A DNA stretch of 64,000 bases from Macrobrachium rosenbergii (taxonomy: Eukaryota > Arthropoda > Malacostraca > Decapoda > Palaemonidae), in the NCBI RefSeq assembly GCF_040412425.1, contig NC_089755.1, forward strand, positions 48,261,121-48,325,120. Reading direction: 5' to 3'. Made by a program: the position numbers and the translations under genes. Positions 1-11,003 of this stretch are shown one piece after another; within the stretch, counting starts at the first letter, position 1; every line of letters begins with the position of its first letter. Under the pieces are notes generated by a model, which worked only from the letters and a program-made list of their open reading frames with translations, did not search any database and was not told the DNA's origin.

Positions 1-51
1 AACTGTGAAAAAACTTGTAGTCCAAAAATAAACAAAAATCTATCATCTTAC

Positions 52-251
52 TGGTAAATACACTGGAAGCTAATCCCAATATAGCTGGACGAAGAGTCGT
101 GTTGTGGTCTCTAAAGTAAGGGTCACAATCAGTGATGTTGGTGGCGACAGTTCCGTTATCCTTTGCACAATACATGTTCCACATATCGCCGTCTGGTTCT
201 TTGGAGCAATTCTGGACTTGAGATAGCAATCTGGCTCCCAGTATACACATC
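52..251 (-). CDS. kcc: K-Cl cotransporter internal exon (extracellular loop)
   Basis: This exon encodes about 66 residues of the large extracellular loop after TM5 of an SLC12A4-7 type K-Cl cotransporter. It begins with G, which completes a Gln codon left open by the exon ending at 1144, followed by MCILGARLLSQ. That matches the K/R-x-C-x-LG-R-LS pattern at the start of this loop in KCCs. Four cysteines (MC, NC, YC, DC) fit the four conserved loop cysteines of the family. Four N-glycosylation sequons (NCS, NGT, NIT, NTT) are present. The segment ends AILGLASSVFT, like the GI-PG-ASG stretch before TM6. The acceptor reads ttcccacag and the donor GTAAGA. The length is 200 bp, phase 2 in and phase 1 out. 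Later exons lie beyond the left edge of the window. Confidence 0.92.
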
Positions 252-1143
252 CTGTGGGAAAATATTTAATCTCAACAGATTTGTAATAAAGCTGTCACTA
301 CAAATACCTGAAAAACTGTACTGTATTTGTATATCATAACTTGTGCAGTGTAAAATAAGTTTTCAAATACTTCAGTAATTGGTCAAGCATAAGTATAAGC
401 ATATACTATGCGACACTGTATCATTACCTTTCAATGTTCTAAATGTAAAACTGATACAATTTACTCTTGCGGCAAATGCAATCCACTATCTAAAACCTTC
501 AAGGTCTAAATGGTCAGCTGCACTCCAAACTACCTTCCCCATTCATAGTTTCTATGGATTCTATCATAAGGCTAAAATATTTCATGATCCTAATAGCAAC
601 CTGCCTTAATTATCAAATATCCTTAAATCTCAATTTGTCATCTCAAAAGAAAATTGTCTAATATTTTGACATCTACACTGAAATTTATTGATGCAATGCA
701 AAACCACCTGAAATGAAATTCAAGCACAAAAATCTTTAGATTAAATTTTACGTCTGGCAGTACCAATGGTTCAACTCGGCAGGCCAAGAGCTTTAAATTA
801 TTTTCTCAATACTCTTAAACTATTGTATCACGGTACAATGTAAGGAAGGCACTGTGACAAGAACAGACACATCAAAAAGTCAAATAAAAACAAACATTTA
901 TCCAGAGGGTTACCAAAATTCTACCGAGTTAAACCAAACAGTGAGAGCCAAAAATAAAATGTAAATATAAAAGACCAGCCTCAACAAACGGCACTGGTTT
1001 GAAATGAGGTGGAAAGATTCAAACTGGTCACTAAGCTCGGTATAGTACAAACAAAGGACGATATTTGTTTGTTAAGGACCACGAAGTAGACCACATTACC
1101 TTCTACTTAAGAAAGTAAAAAAAAAAGGGTTAATACAACTTAC

Positions 1144-1379
1144 TGCAATTTCTCAGACCCGTTGATGTTGACAAAGATCCCAACAAGGATGGCGACGATG
1201 GATCCTATGACACAAGCTAACGCAATGGCAGCGAATTTGCTGACGAAAGCGACGCCGATGCTAACGATGGTGCACATGATCCACAGGAGAATGGTTCCGT
1301 AGACTCTGAAGTTATTGTACATTATATTTGGGTCTTTCGTGAAATCGCCGAATATCGACAACACCGGTGCCATATAAGT
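1144..1379 (-). CDS. kcc: K-Cl cotransporter internal exon (TM3-TM5 region)
   Basis: This exon encodes 78 residues beginning TYMAPVLSIFGDF. It continues through NNFRVYGT and two hydrophobic helices to GIFVNINGSEKLQ. The T-Y-x-x-P-x-x-x-IF and RVYGT motifs are typical of KCCs. The Tyr of RVYGT corresponds to the TM3 tyrosine that lines the K+ site in vertebrate KCC structures (family knowledge). The acceptor is tttgtgttttccag and the donor GTAAGT. The length is 236 bp, with phase 0 in and two bases (CA) left over. Those two bases are completed by the first G of exon 251-52, which shows that the two exons are consecutive. Confidence 0.95.
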
Positions 1380-1857
1380 CTGGAAAACACAAATACTTTG
1401 TTAAGATGACAAAGAAATAGCAACAGAATGGATATTGCAATGAATGTTACCACTATAATTCACTTGCTTCAGCAGACTACTAAGCATAGGGTAGGCCTAA
1501 AAATGAAGTACGTATTTTTGGAAATTCAGGTTATTAGGTTTCAGGAAGGTGCCAAATGATGTGAACTGGTGACAACTGAAGCAAATTACACAAGTATCTG
1601 ATGAATATCTGTGATGATTAACTGTATTGTACTCTACTACAAATTATCAGATTTTCCCCTGGCTAAGACAATAAAAAAAATCACCTAAGGAACACTGACA
1701 AGATGATAAACATCCACATGAGCTACTGCGTAAAACACTAAATGTCCTCAGACAAAATATTACTGTAAACTACAATTCCTGCCAATAGTCATTCGATCAC
1801 GTTTTCTTTCTTATCAGATATGCACAGCAGAAATCAACAACTCAAAAGTGAACTTAC

Positions 1858-2043
1858 TAAAAGGATCTCAACAGCTCCAATTATATACATAGCACCGGCA
1901 ACTGTAGTGCCTATATAAAAGAGGAGGCCTACCGCCCCTCCAAACTCCGGCCCCAAGGATCGGGAAATCATGAAGTACGAGCCTCCCGCTGGAACGACAC
2001 CGTTCGTGGCAATGGCAGACATGGAAATTCCAGTTAAAAAGGT
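1858..2043 (-). CDS. kcc: K-Cl cotransporter internal exon (TM1b-TM2)
   Basis: This exon encodes exactly 62 residues (186 bp, phase 0 on both sides). It starts [15 protein letters not shown] and carries the hallmark segment [20 protein letters not shown], followed by the second helix ending [12 protein letters not shown]. The [15 protein letters not shown] stretch is nearly invariant among K-Cl cotransporters and contributes to the Cl- and K+ sites at the break of TM1 (family knowledge). The acceptor is ttattattccag and the donor GTAAGT. It joins in frame to TYMAPV of the next exon and to FICCCT of the previous one. Confidence 0.95.
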
Positions 2044-2269
2044 CTGGAATAATAAAAAAAGGTTCACATTAACAGATTTATTATGACAGTATTTAATAAA
2101 GGCTGCCACAGTCTTCACCACGTATGGGCTACTTGTTCAAGATGGTTTGCATATGATCTGAAGATGTGCTTATTGTCACACAACAAATGGTTACATTTTG
2201 GGTAAGGAATACCTGAAAACACAGGCTTCAGTTCTCTCACCTAACCCCCTCCCCCCACACACATATATG

Positions 2270-2271
<2 letters not shown>

Positions 2272-2332
<61 letters not shown>

Positions 2333-2350
2333 TATATAATATATATATAA
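2272..2350. repeat. (TA)n microsatellite in transporter intron
   Basis: About 80 bp of nearly pure TA between the exons at 2043 and 3575. The rest of that intron includes the 41-bp minisatellite at 2775. Confidence 0.95.
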
Positions 2351-2774
2351 TACATTATATGTGATACCTCTATTTTAAGGCAACCATATTTCTTGCATCT
2401 TTAAGGCTGAAATTTTCAAGGTCATGACTTACACGGCTGATATGCTGCTCCATCTGTTTATCATCATACCTCAAGCTGTTTCGGCCATTACCTCATGGCT
2501 AGCATCTTGGCAATAATGACATAAGGAAACTACAGTACCTATCTAATATCCAGTGCCAACTTACAAGCAAAAATTTAAAACTAAAAACTAGGAGTATGGA
2601 TTAAATATGAAAATCAACAAAAAACGTGATCTCTGTACGCTGGTACTAGAATATCCCTCTACTGGAGGGGATAATGTAACTGGAGGAAGTCTGAGTGTTC
2701 AGCAATGGCTGCTGCCGTGTGATGTTCAACCCATTCAACAATCGCCAGTCACTCACAGTTATCCTCTTAAGTGT

Positions 2775-2925
2775 ATATTTTCAGCACTTCTCATTAGAAC
2801 TGGGTATCTTGGCGAGTAGTTTCAGCACTTTTGATTCGGACGGGGTACCTTCGAGGATATTTTCAGCACTTCTGATTATGACTGGGTATATTGGTGAGTA
2901 TTTTCAGCACTTCTGATTACATCAT
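2775..2925. repeat. 41-bp minisatellite, 3-4 copies
   Basis: The motif tcagcacttctgatt recurs at about 2781, 2822, 2863 and 2904, exactly 41 bp apart, within the transporter intron. Confidence 0.85.
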
Positions 2926-2929
2926 CTGG

Positions 2930-3570
2930 GCAATGTCTTTGTTATGTAAGTTTACAAGATGTTATTGTGAAGGTTGGCTGTGAGGCTCAGCATGATACTC
3001 TTTCATAAGGTGCCTTTGGGGTGGCTACATGGGCAATGGTTCTCCGAAGGGTGTCGCCTGCTTCCCATCTGTATCCCATCTTAGGTCCGCGTGGGCAGCT
3101 TTCCAAATACTGCAGACTGAGAAGGCCTTCCTAACACAGCTACTGACGGCACATCTCTTGTTTGAGTCCAGACACTTTCCCCTTGCATTAAGCAGACTAT
3201 CAGCAACACCTAAAAGTACGTTCTCCCCTCCAACCAGTGGACATTCTATTTCAATATCAAGCCTTCACGAGTCCCACTGGAGCCAAGGATACAAGCCCTA
3301 CAGAGATCATGTTTCTCTGTTAATTCTCTAATACTATGTGGGTAGCTTGGAATTTTCGCCTGCAAGGTTGTACTAGACATTACAAATAAACCGTAGTTTT
3401 TTAGTGCAATTACTGCCTGATGATAGACATTGAGTCAACGGCTGATAATGCAGCAGGCATAAGGTTAAACAAAAGGAGCAATTTATGCCTCCCCTTTCAC
3501 AAGCCAAACCTTGACGAAACGAGGACATACAGGAAACTGGAAAATGTTAGTACCAAAATTCACGGCGTTC
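2930..3570. other. Unrecognised unique intron sequence
   Basis: This is mixed-composition single-copy sequence inside the transporter intron. A 100-codon open frame (3029-3331, plus strand) has no splice sites or motif that I recognise. It may be an old transposon fragment. No gene is called. Confidence 0.3.
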
Positions 3571-3574
3571 TTAC

Positions 3575-3829
3575 CGTACAGCAACAAATAAAGACTATGG
3601 TGAACGCCAAGACAGCTCCAGCCGTCCCGACGATCCAGGGCATACGGATGAAGAGGATGACGCCGAAGATGTTCTGGATGCACGGTAGATAGACGCCCAT
3701 GACGGTTCCAAGCTTGGCTGCCGGCTTGGACTTGCTGGCATCCATCTCGACGGCGGAGGGGATTGTGGCATTGTAGTTGGCCAAGGAATTGATCATCATA
3801 GACACCCTTGGCCGCTCAACCATCTCCTC
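3575..3829 (-). CDS. kcc: K-Cl cotransporter internal exon (cytosolic N-terminus and TM1)
   Basis: This exon encodes 85 residues (255 bp, phase 0). It begins EEMVERPRVSMMINSLANY, the conserved acidic and LANY segment of the cytosolic N-terminus. It then runs through KLGTVMGVYLPCIQNIFGV, which is TM1 with the Asn-Ile pair that takes part in K+ binding in KCC structures, to FICCCT. The QNIFGVILF form separates KCCs from NKCCs. The donor is GTAAGA. The acceptor, cccactccag, and the first bases of the exon belong to a repeat unit copied four more times in the intron upstream (see 3850-4445). Confidence 0.94.
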
Positions 3830-3849
3830 CTGGAGTGGGGTTGAAGAAA

Positions 3850-4003
3850 TAGAAAAGGGTGGAATTGAAGTACTGGGTCCATGAACTTGGTAATGATAAT
3901 AATAATATAATAATAATAATAATAATAACAACAACGGACTATCTCCGCCTGGAAGGGGACTAGAAAAAAAGGTGGAATTGAAGTAATGGATCCATGAACT
4001 TAT

Positions 4004-4046
<43 letters not shown>

Positions 4047-4103
4047 CACCATCTAAGTCTTTAAAGAAAAAAGGGTGGAATTGAAGTACTGGGTCAATGA
4101 ACT

Positions 4104-4164
<61 letters not shown>

Positions 4165-4242
4165 AATAACAACAGACTATCTCCTGGAAGGGGACTAGAA
4201 AATAAGGGTGGAATTGAAGTAATGGATCCATGAACTTATTAT

Positions 4243-4306
<64 letters not shown>

Positions 4307-4376
4307 GTGCACCATCTCCTCCTTTAAAGAAATAAAAAAGGGTGGAATTGAAGTACTGGGTCAATGAACTTGGTAA

Positions 4377-4443
<67 letters not shown>

Positions 4444-4445
4444 CC
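3850..4445. repeat. Composite tandem repeat with (TAA)n, five copies, covering a splice acceptor
   Basis: The segment ggtggaattgaagta recurs at about 3858, 3971, 4074, 4207 and 4341, spacing about 103-134 bp. Each copy is followed by a variable (TAA)n tract. The unit also contains a catctcctcctgga-like or ctatctcctggaa-like part. On the minus strand this is the 3' splice site and first bases of the transporter exon at 3829. Copies 2 and 4 still contain CCAG followed by purine-rich exon-like bases on the minus strand. Confidence 0.85.
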
Positions 4446-4675
4446 GGTACTACGACGCCCCCCCCTCATACTTGCTAAAAATCAATTTCAATATTAAGTA
4501 TAAACAAATAAGGACTCAGGGGGATAAAGCTAAGCTCTTGAAACGAAAAGATATTTCTGGTAATTGTAGGATCTATCACAGATAAGTTTCAAGTTCATAG
4601 TATATAAACTGTCTTCAATACATACAGACCAGCAAGTGCTTCATATAGCACATGCAATGAGTACTACAAAAATTT

Positions 4676-4812
<137 letters not shown>

Positions 4813-4821
4813 ACTAATTCA

Positions 4822-4895
4822 GTAGAGGTACAAATTCCTTTCGTAGCCACTCATCTCTTTCATATCTACCATGATCGGCTTGTCGTCCGCTCCAT
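4822..4895 (-). CDS. kcc: K-Cl cotransporter upstream exon, 3' end abnormal
   Basis: A strong acceptor (cttatatctctttccag) is followed by two bases and 24 codons reading [14 protein letters not shown] then [10 protein letters not shown]. The YERNLYLY block matches the conserved N-terminal segment that directly precedes the EEM-x-x-RP stretch in KCCs, so the next exon should be 3829-3575. The next codon after the final Tyr is TGA (4821-4819), and no GT donor lies at the expected place. A TA array of about 130 bp begins roughly 10 bases further on. Either the allele is broken, the assembly is wrong beside the array, or an unusual junction is used. The end given here is the last conserved codon, not a proven splice site. 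Confidence 0.72.
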
Positions 4896-5059
4896 CTGGA
4901 AAGAGATATAAGAAAGATTTGAGAATTCATTCAAGACTTCAATTTAAAAAAAAAAATTGCAATCGTGAAACTACTGCGTGAGATGTCACTCAAATTTAAC
5001 TTTTTTTTTTTTTTCAAATAATGAGACTTTGTAATTATAAAAATTCTGTCACTTTCAAG

Positions 5060-5480
5060 TTAAGGAAACTGATTTAAAAAACTGATATTGTCACATTATG
5101 GAAAATGTTTTAAAAACTGTCACTGTCAAATTATGGAATTTTTTTTAAAACTGTCATCGTGAAATTATAGAAATTGTTTTAAAAACTGTCATTGTCAAAT
5201 TATGGAAACTGTTTTAAAAGTGTCCTTGTCAAATTGTGGAATTTGCTTTAAAACTGATATTACCAAAGTATGGTAATTAATTAAAAAGCATCTGTCATCA
5301 TCCCTTCGTGAGATTAATTTGATAAATGTTTTGTCAAAACCCAGTTTTGAGTTAAAAAAAAAAAGTTTCGTCATGCCATTATGAGATTTAGTCTTATACA
5401 ACGGTTTCATCATCCCATTAAGAGATTCAGTTTGATAAAACCGCTTCATGAACAAATCGTGAGATTTAGCTGAACACATT
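5060..5480. repeat. Two adjoining 35-37 bp minisatellites
   Basis: The first array (about 5060-5275) repeats aaactgtcattgtcaaattatgg with a TTTTAAAA core. The second (about 5290-5475) repeats gtttcatcatcccatta-gagatt. Copies diverge by several bases. Confidence 0.7.
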
Positions 5481-5894
5481 TCATTTTCTTTATCATGAAC
5501 TAATACTTTGTGATAAAGATATATTCAATCTGCCATAAAATCTGCATCGTAAACAATCATATTAATTGATAACAAAACAAAACAGGTTTGTTGCCATTGT
5601 AAATAGGGACCTTAAAGAAATCGATGCATATACGTACTGTCAATGCTTTACTGTGACCGATTTCAATGTTTACAAGAGAATGCGTAAGCATCCACAATGA
5701 CACACACATCGACTGGAAACAGCTGTACAGATGACACCTGGTTAACAAACACACACACACACACACACGCACATACACAAATCAACAGAATTCCTCCATC
5801 CTACTTATTACCCTTGAGATTCTAGCAACATATATACATGTAAAATAACATGTACCCAAGACGTGTATGCATGTATGTATGTATATGTATATAT

Positions 5895-5896
5895 AT

Positions 5897-5960
<64 letters not shown>
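5895..5960. repeat. (TA)n microsatellite
   Basis: Pure TA tract flanked by TACA and TATG variants. A CA tract lies at 5750-5770. Confidence 0.95.
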
Positions 5961-5963
<3 letters not shown>

Positions 5964-6621
5964 CACATATGTATGTAATAAGTATGTACGCACAGACACC
6001 CACGCACATTCAACAAATATAATAAAGCATATGTTTGTCAGTCTACCTCAGCCACAAACAAAATGGCTGCCCTCTTATCATGAATGAGACCGAGATCCAC
6101 CCCACAACCCCTCCCCCACCCACCAAAAAAAAAAGATATTACATGAAGTAAAACAAAATTTCAACCTCGCCTTGAAGCCAACGATTGCTTTTACACATAC
6201 ATGTATTAAAATTTTTTTGTTTTGTTTTGTTTCTGTAAGCCCCAGTAGCAACTTAATCTCATCTAAGCAAAGCTGAAAGCGGCAGAATTTTACTGCCCCC
6301 AGCCCATGTGGGGGGAAGGGGGGGCGAAGTTTACAATTAAGTTACAGAAAGATTAATAACTTTCTTTTACGTCTCATTTTACGAGACATAAAGGGCGCCT
6401 GACACTTCACTCGCCTTGTTACTAACCCCGAAATCCTGGGTCACGACTGGATACGAAGTCCACAATAGCGTATAAGTTCTCGTGAAAGAGCCAATTTAGT
6501 GTTACTTACATACTCCTGTGGACTTTTTATTTACCCTTTTTTTTTTTTTAAATCACGTCGAGGGTGACAACTAATCATGCGTGAAAAGGTATTCCAAAAG
6601 TAGATACATCAACATATTACT

Positions 6622-6702
<81 letters not shown>

Positions 6703-6735
6703 TGTATATATACAGTATATATATATATATAATAT
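6622..6735. repeat. (CA)n-(TA)n compound microsatellite
   Basis: A short CA run passes into about 90 bp of TA with minor breaks. The unique sequence between 6740 and 7680 shows no gene that I can recognise. Confidence 0.95.
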
Positions 6736-7794
6736 ACATACATTTTATATAAATTATATCATTCCCAACGGTAACCACAATGAGTTCGCATTATGTGTTC
6801 GAAAAATCAACAAACACATAAATGACGTCAGAATGATTGACCTCATCGAACGCTGATGTCCTGAGGATTATCGGATCAGGAAAAATCAGAGCATGAAACA
6901 GCTCACTCATCTAAAGTAATTGACAGTGGAAAAGTACGCCATTAAATTCCGAGCTTTCAAGTGAAAACGAGAATGAGCAGAAATTCAAGATTTATTACGC
7001 AGTGTTTCTAAATAAACACGACTCCTGAACACCTATAGGCCTATCTGGTGTTTGATGTTTACGGTACCCAACAGCAGGGAATGAAGTCGTTATAAAAAAA
7101 GATTATTCTTGTTATAAATAAGCAAGTATATATATAAATAAATAGTCAGAATTCACATAAAGGCATAAACAGGTATACATTATTTGCTGCAAGGATTGAC
7201 AAATTCCCAGATTATTACTCATGACATAAAAGGGAGAAAAAAAAAAAAAAACATAATGAACGTATCCAAAATAGGACACAGTTTAAAAACCAGGTTATGT
7301 TGTAACTGTAATAAACAGCATTTTCATTGTTATCGAGAGAAAACAGAGGCAGCTGGTAAAGGCTCATTAAAAAACAGCGACCCCGACTGACTAGAGGAAT
7401 CAAACTGACAGACTAGAATTATAGTGATACTTGTATCCGGCCATGGTAAAAACCAGAAGAGGTGAGATGTATAGCCGGACTGACGATGTCTGTCGATAGA
7501 CAGACAAACAGACAAGAGAGTTAAATAGATAGAGGGATACCGCTTGCGATTATAGTTACAAAATACTGCCTCTTTCCGTCACCAACTTTTGAATGGAAGA
7601 AAATGACCACATTAACAAACTACAAAATCGAACAAAGGACAAATAATCAAAATTAGGTCCTTCCACGAGTACACACACGCACGCGCGCGCGCGCACACCC
7701 ACAGCTGCAAGACGAAAACAATACAAAAGCAATAAAAAAACAAGAACGATTCACGTCTCATTTTTCAAAGCCATGACCTACGACGCAGACTTAC

Positions 7795-7888
7795 TCTTTG
7801 GATCTCGGCGACTGGAGACCTTCTCCCCCTCCTTCGGGCACTCCTCTTTGAGCCTCTTGAAGGCAAAGAGGGAACCTAGCACTGCCAT
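7795..7888 (-). CDS. Candidate first coding exon of the K-Cl cotransporter
   Basis: An ATG at 7888 (context GAGGAATGG) opens 31 codons, MAVLGSLFAFKRLKEE through VSSRRDPK. These end in a perfect donor, AAAGA then GTAAGT. The exon leaves one base (A), and the exon starting at 4895 needs exactly one base, so the join gives [12 protein letters not shown] in frame. The frame stays open upstream of the ATG to about 7978, so a longer start cannot be excluded. I see no polypyrimidine acceptor, which favours a first exon. KCC N-termini are poorly conserved and vary by promoter, so homology cannot settle this. Phase agreement, donor quality and position are the only support. Confidence 0.45.
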
Positions 7889-8050
7889 TCCTCTTGCAAT
7901 GGCTTTCCCTACTACTAAGTGTTTTTTTTTTCGTGTGTTGTTAGTGGCTTTAAAACTGAAAACGAAATCATGATAAAATTACGAATTCAAGATTCCAATA
8001 AATAGTATTTAAGGAATACGAAACTGTAAACAACTTGAATATCAACGTCA

Positions 8051-8053
<3 letters not shown>

Positions 8054-8130
<77 letters not shown>
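8054..8130. repeat. (TA)n array upstream of a SINE
   Basis: Nearly 80 bp of pure TA ending directly at the 5' end of the SINE at 8131. Confidence 0.95.
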
Positions 8131-8132
<2 letters not shown>

Positions 8133-8381
8133 CCTCGTTGGACGAGTCGGTAGAGTTCTCGCTAGCACTCTGCTAGGGCCGAGTTCAGTCTCAGTCGGCT
8201 AATGAAGAATTAGAGAATTTATTTCTGGTGATAGAAATTCATTTTCTCGGTACAATGGTTCGGATTCCACAATAAGCTGTAGGTTCCGTTGCTAGGTAAC
8301 CAGCTGGTTCTTAGCACGTAAAATACGTCTAATCCTTGCAGCCAATAGGAGAGCTGTTAATCACTCATTGGTCTGTTGGAA

Positions 8382-8386
<5 letters not shown>
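8131..8386 (+). mobile_element. tRNA-derived SINE
   Basis: The element starts ttcctcgttggacgagtcgg. TGGACGAGTCGG (8139-8150) matches a pol III A box, and gagttcagtctc (8181-8192) is a decayed B box about 30 bp later. A tRNA-unrelated body follows (aatttatttctggtg, then gttgctaggtaacc). It runs straight into another TA array, which is probably its expanded tail. I recognise this sequence type from decapod genomes. Family identity needs a repeat library. Confidence 0.75.

Positions 8387-8470
<84 letters not shown>
8387..8470. repeat. (TA)n array downstream of a SINE
   Basis: Pure TA tract directly after the SINE body, so the SINE sits between two TA arrays. Confidence 0.95.
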
Positions 8471-8753
8471 CAAGACATGTCCATAGGAGCATTGCGCAAT
8501 ATATGTATAAAAACTGACATACATCGACGTACACAATTCAAAATGTTATCTCTCAGACGGGAATTTTTTTATCAGTAGTGTCTCGAAAAAACAGTGAGAA
8601 CTCTGTTTTTGCAGACAATCAGAAACCACACGGAGGTGACGTGTTGTTTACTCGACTGGATAATGTAATGTCTCCTTTGCCAAGAAGTGTCACCTTCATT
8701 TCCCGATACTTATCAAAAACAAATAAGAAAAAATTGACAAGACATTTAATGAA

Positions 8754-9058
8754 CTGGAATTGGAATGTAAGATTTAGGTCAGAGGCCAAGCACTGGGACC
8801 TATGAAGTCATTCAGCGCTGAAAGGAAAATTGAGAATAAAGGAGGTTGTAAAGGTGTAACAGATGGAAAACCTCGCAACTGCACTGTGAATCAATTGTTA
8901 GGAGAGGGTGGAAAGTACGATAGAAGAAAGAGAATATGAACGGAGGTATACTAAAAGAAGTGAAAGGCGTTGCAACTAGGGGCCGAAGGGACGCTGCAAA
9001 GATCCTTAAGTGATGCCTACAGTGCACCGCGAGAGGTTTACTGATGGCAATACCCCCG
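8754..9058 (+). mobile_element. Interspersed repeat A, copy 1
   Basis: Shared blocks are ggccaagcactgggacctat, gtcattcagcgctgaaagg, aacctcgca-ctgcac, gttaggagagggtgga, ggggccgaagggacgctgca and gcctacagtgcaccgcg. This copy is nearly full length. It has no coding capacity, and no clear A or B box is visible. Nine copies occur in this window. Confidence 0.9.
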
Positions 9059-9399
9059 TAATATTAAATTAACTGAGAGGTTCATGATGTCATCTGGATT
9101 CATAGTGGTGAGAAGATTTAGTCATAAAAGCTTTTGTTAAGAGACTTTTTAGGACTCTAGCACCGAAGCACTATGATTTTCCAAGAAATTTTAGCACAAA
9201 AGCATTCTGGTCTTAAAAAATTATTCGTGAGAAGATTCTATTGAAAAGCAGTTTTCTATAAAAGGAGATTAAAGCACGGCTTTATTTCGCTTTGGCAATA
9301 ACTCATGCACTGTAGAAGTCTACCTTCAGCCATTTTGTTTCGAACAATCTTTCATTCTGTTTTAAAGAAGGTTCGACTCACTCACACACTTCACTTAAA

Positions 9400-9975
9400 G
9401 AGTTTACACTGAAGCGTTATATATCCTCTGCATATCCGAACCTCTGAGATTCTAGCAGTGTAGCGACAGATTGGAATACTGAAGCGTTCTATACCCTGAA
9501 AGGTTGAAATTCTGATGCGTTCTGTTTTAGCAATAATGAAATACTGAAGCGTTTTACGCCTTGCGCAGGTCGGAGTTCTGAAGCGTTCTATGCCCTGGAA
9601 AAACTGGAGCTCTGAAGTGTTCCAAACCTTGGAAAAATATGAGCACTGAAGCGTTCCGTGCCTCGGAAAAACTGAAGCTCTGAAGTGTTCCAATCCTTGG
9701 AAAAAATATGAGCACTGAAGCGTTCCACGCCTTGGAAAAACTGAAGCTCTGAAGTGTTTCAAACCTCGGAAAAATATGAGCACTGAAGCGTTCTACGCCT
9801 TGGAAAAACTGGAGCTCTGAAGTGTTCCAATCCCTGGAAAAAATATGAGCACTGAAGCGTTCTACGCCTTGGAAAAACTGGAGCTCTGAAGTGTTCTAAT
9901 CCTCGGAAAAATGTGAACACTGAAGCGTTCTACGCCTAAGGCAAACGTAACACTGAAGCGTTCGCAACTTCCTCC
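9400..9975. repeat. 68-69 bp minisatellite, about 8 copies
   Basis: The motif gagcactgaagcgtt recurs at about 9641, 9710, 9778, 9847 and 9915. Each unit is made of two related half-units (gaagcgttctacgcc and gaagtgttccaatcc), so it is a higher-order repeat of a roughly 34-bp ancestor. Confidence 0.88.
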
Positions 9976-10324
9976 CGTGGAAACGCAATTCTCAAAGTTA
10001 GTCTCTGATATACAGTAACAAAACACACGAAAAGAATATATATCTTGAACATCAATACTGAATCCTAAAGGAACACAAAATTTTTATATATATAAAAAAA
10101 CTACATTGAAAAAGCTGGTAGAAACCAGCAAAAAGTTGAGCGGACACTACGTCAACGAAATCCCAACTGAAGCCATCCTCCCACAGATGGGCTTTATCTA
10201 ATCAAACTTTATAATGGTATGACAAAAGAGCTCAGATAAGGCCGATAAAAAGATGGCTGCATTCCGCTTTTCAGGGAAAAACCAGAGGACGGTGTTTCAA
10301 AATATGCATCAATGTCACACACAC

Positions 10325-10327
<3 letters not shown>

Positions 10328-10392
<65 letters not shown>
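10328..10392. repeat. (TA)n microsatellite
   Basis: Pure TA tract upstream of the SINE-like element at 10405. Confidence 0.95.
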
Positions 10393-10396
<4 letters not shown>

Positions 10397-10404
10397 CACG
10401 ATAT

Positions 10405-10637
10405 CAACTATACCTCACTTGTTGGCCGTGGGTGAAGGCGTCCCTGTAGTCCTGAGTTCTGTGTCTTTCGTTGGTTTCGAGCCCACGGGACGACGAACTT
10501 ATTATCAACTGAAAAATTCCTTCGGTAACATATATGAAAATATATTATTTCCGAGGTAGAGCCAATTGGATATTAAAGGACGTTTGTAGCTTAATGCTTG
10601 TATATGAATCACGGTGATGTGATAAAAAGTCATATAC

Positions 10638-10640
<3 letters not shown>
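10405..10640 (+). mobile_element. SINE-like element with tRNA-like head
   Basis: The head ttggccgtgggtgaaggcg is followed by ggtttcgagcccacggg, which resembles a B box with one extra base. The body then reads ccgaggtagagccaattgg and tgaatcacggtgatgtgata. It lies between two TA arrays, like the SINE at 8131. The A box match is weak, so the tRNA origin is an inference. Confidence 0.5.
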
Positions 10641-10722
<82 letters not shown>

Positions 10723-10725
10723 GTA

Positions 10726-10762
<37 letters not shown>
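10641..10762. repeat. (TA)n-(TG)n compound microsatellite
   Basis: About 75 bp of TA followed by TGTATATG variants and a TG run. An unclassified GC-richer segment follows (10,765-10,945). Confidence 0.95.
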
Positions 10763-10765
<3 letters not shown>

Positions 10766-10940
10766 GGGACTGAGGTGAAGAGCTCATTGTGTGCAGAGGG
10801 TTTGACAAGCTGCTGGTAAGCCTTCCGTGTAAGTGTCCGAAGCGGCTCGTGGCGTGGAAGTTCTCTGCACGGGGGTTCATCCACGATTCGGCGATTTAAA
10901 TTTGAATGTGGTGGTAATCAACCACCCTCTGATAGAAGGA

Positions 10941-10945
<5 letters not shown>

Positions 10946-11002
<57 letters not shown>
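10946..11002. repeat. (TA)n microsatellite
   Basis: Pure TA tract. The sequence from 11,005 to 11,950 is unique and AT-rich, with no recognisable gene. Confidence 0.95.

Positions 11003-11003
<1 letters not shown>

Noticed and set aside
3029..3331. 100-codon plus-strand ORF inside the transporter intron
   Set aside because: No splice sites, known motif or strand agreement with the host gene. Kept only as unrecognised sequence.
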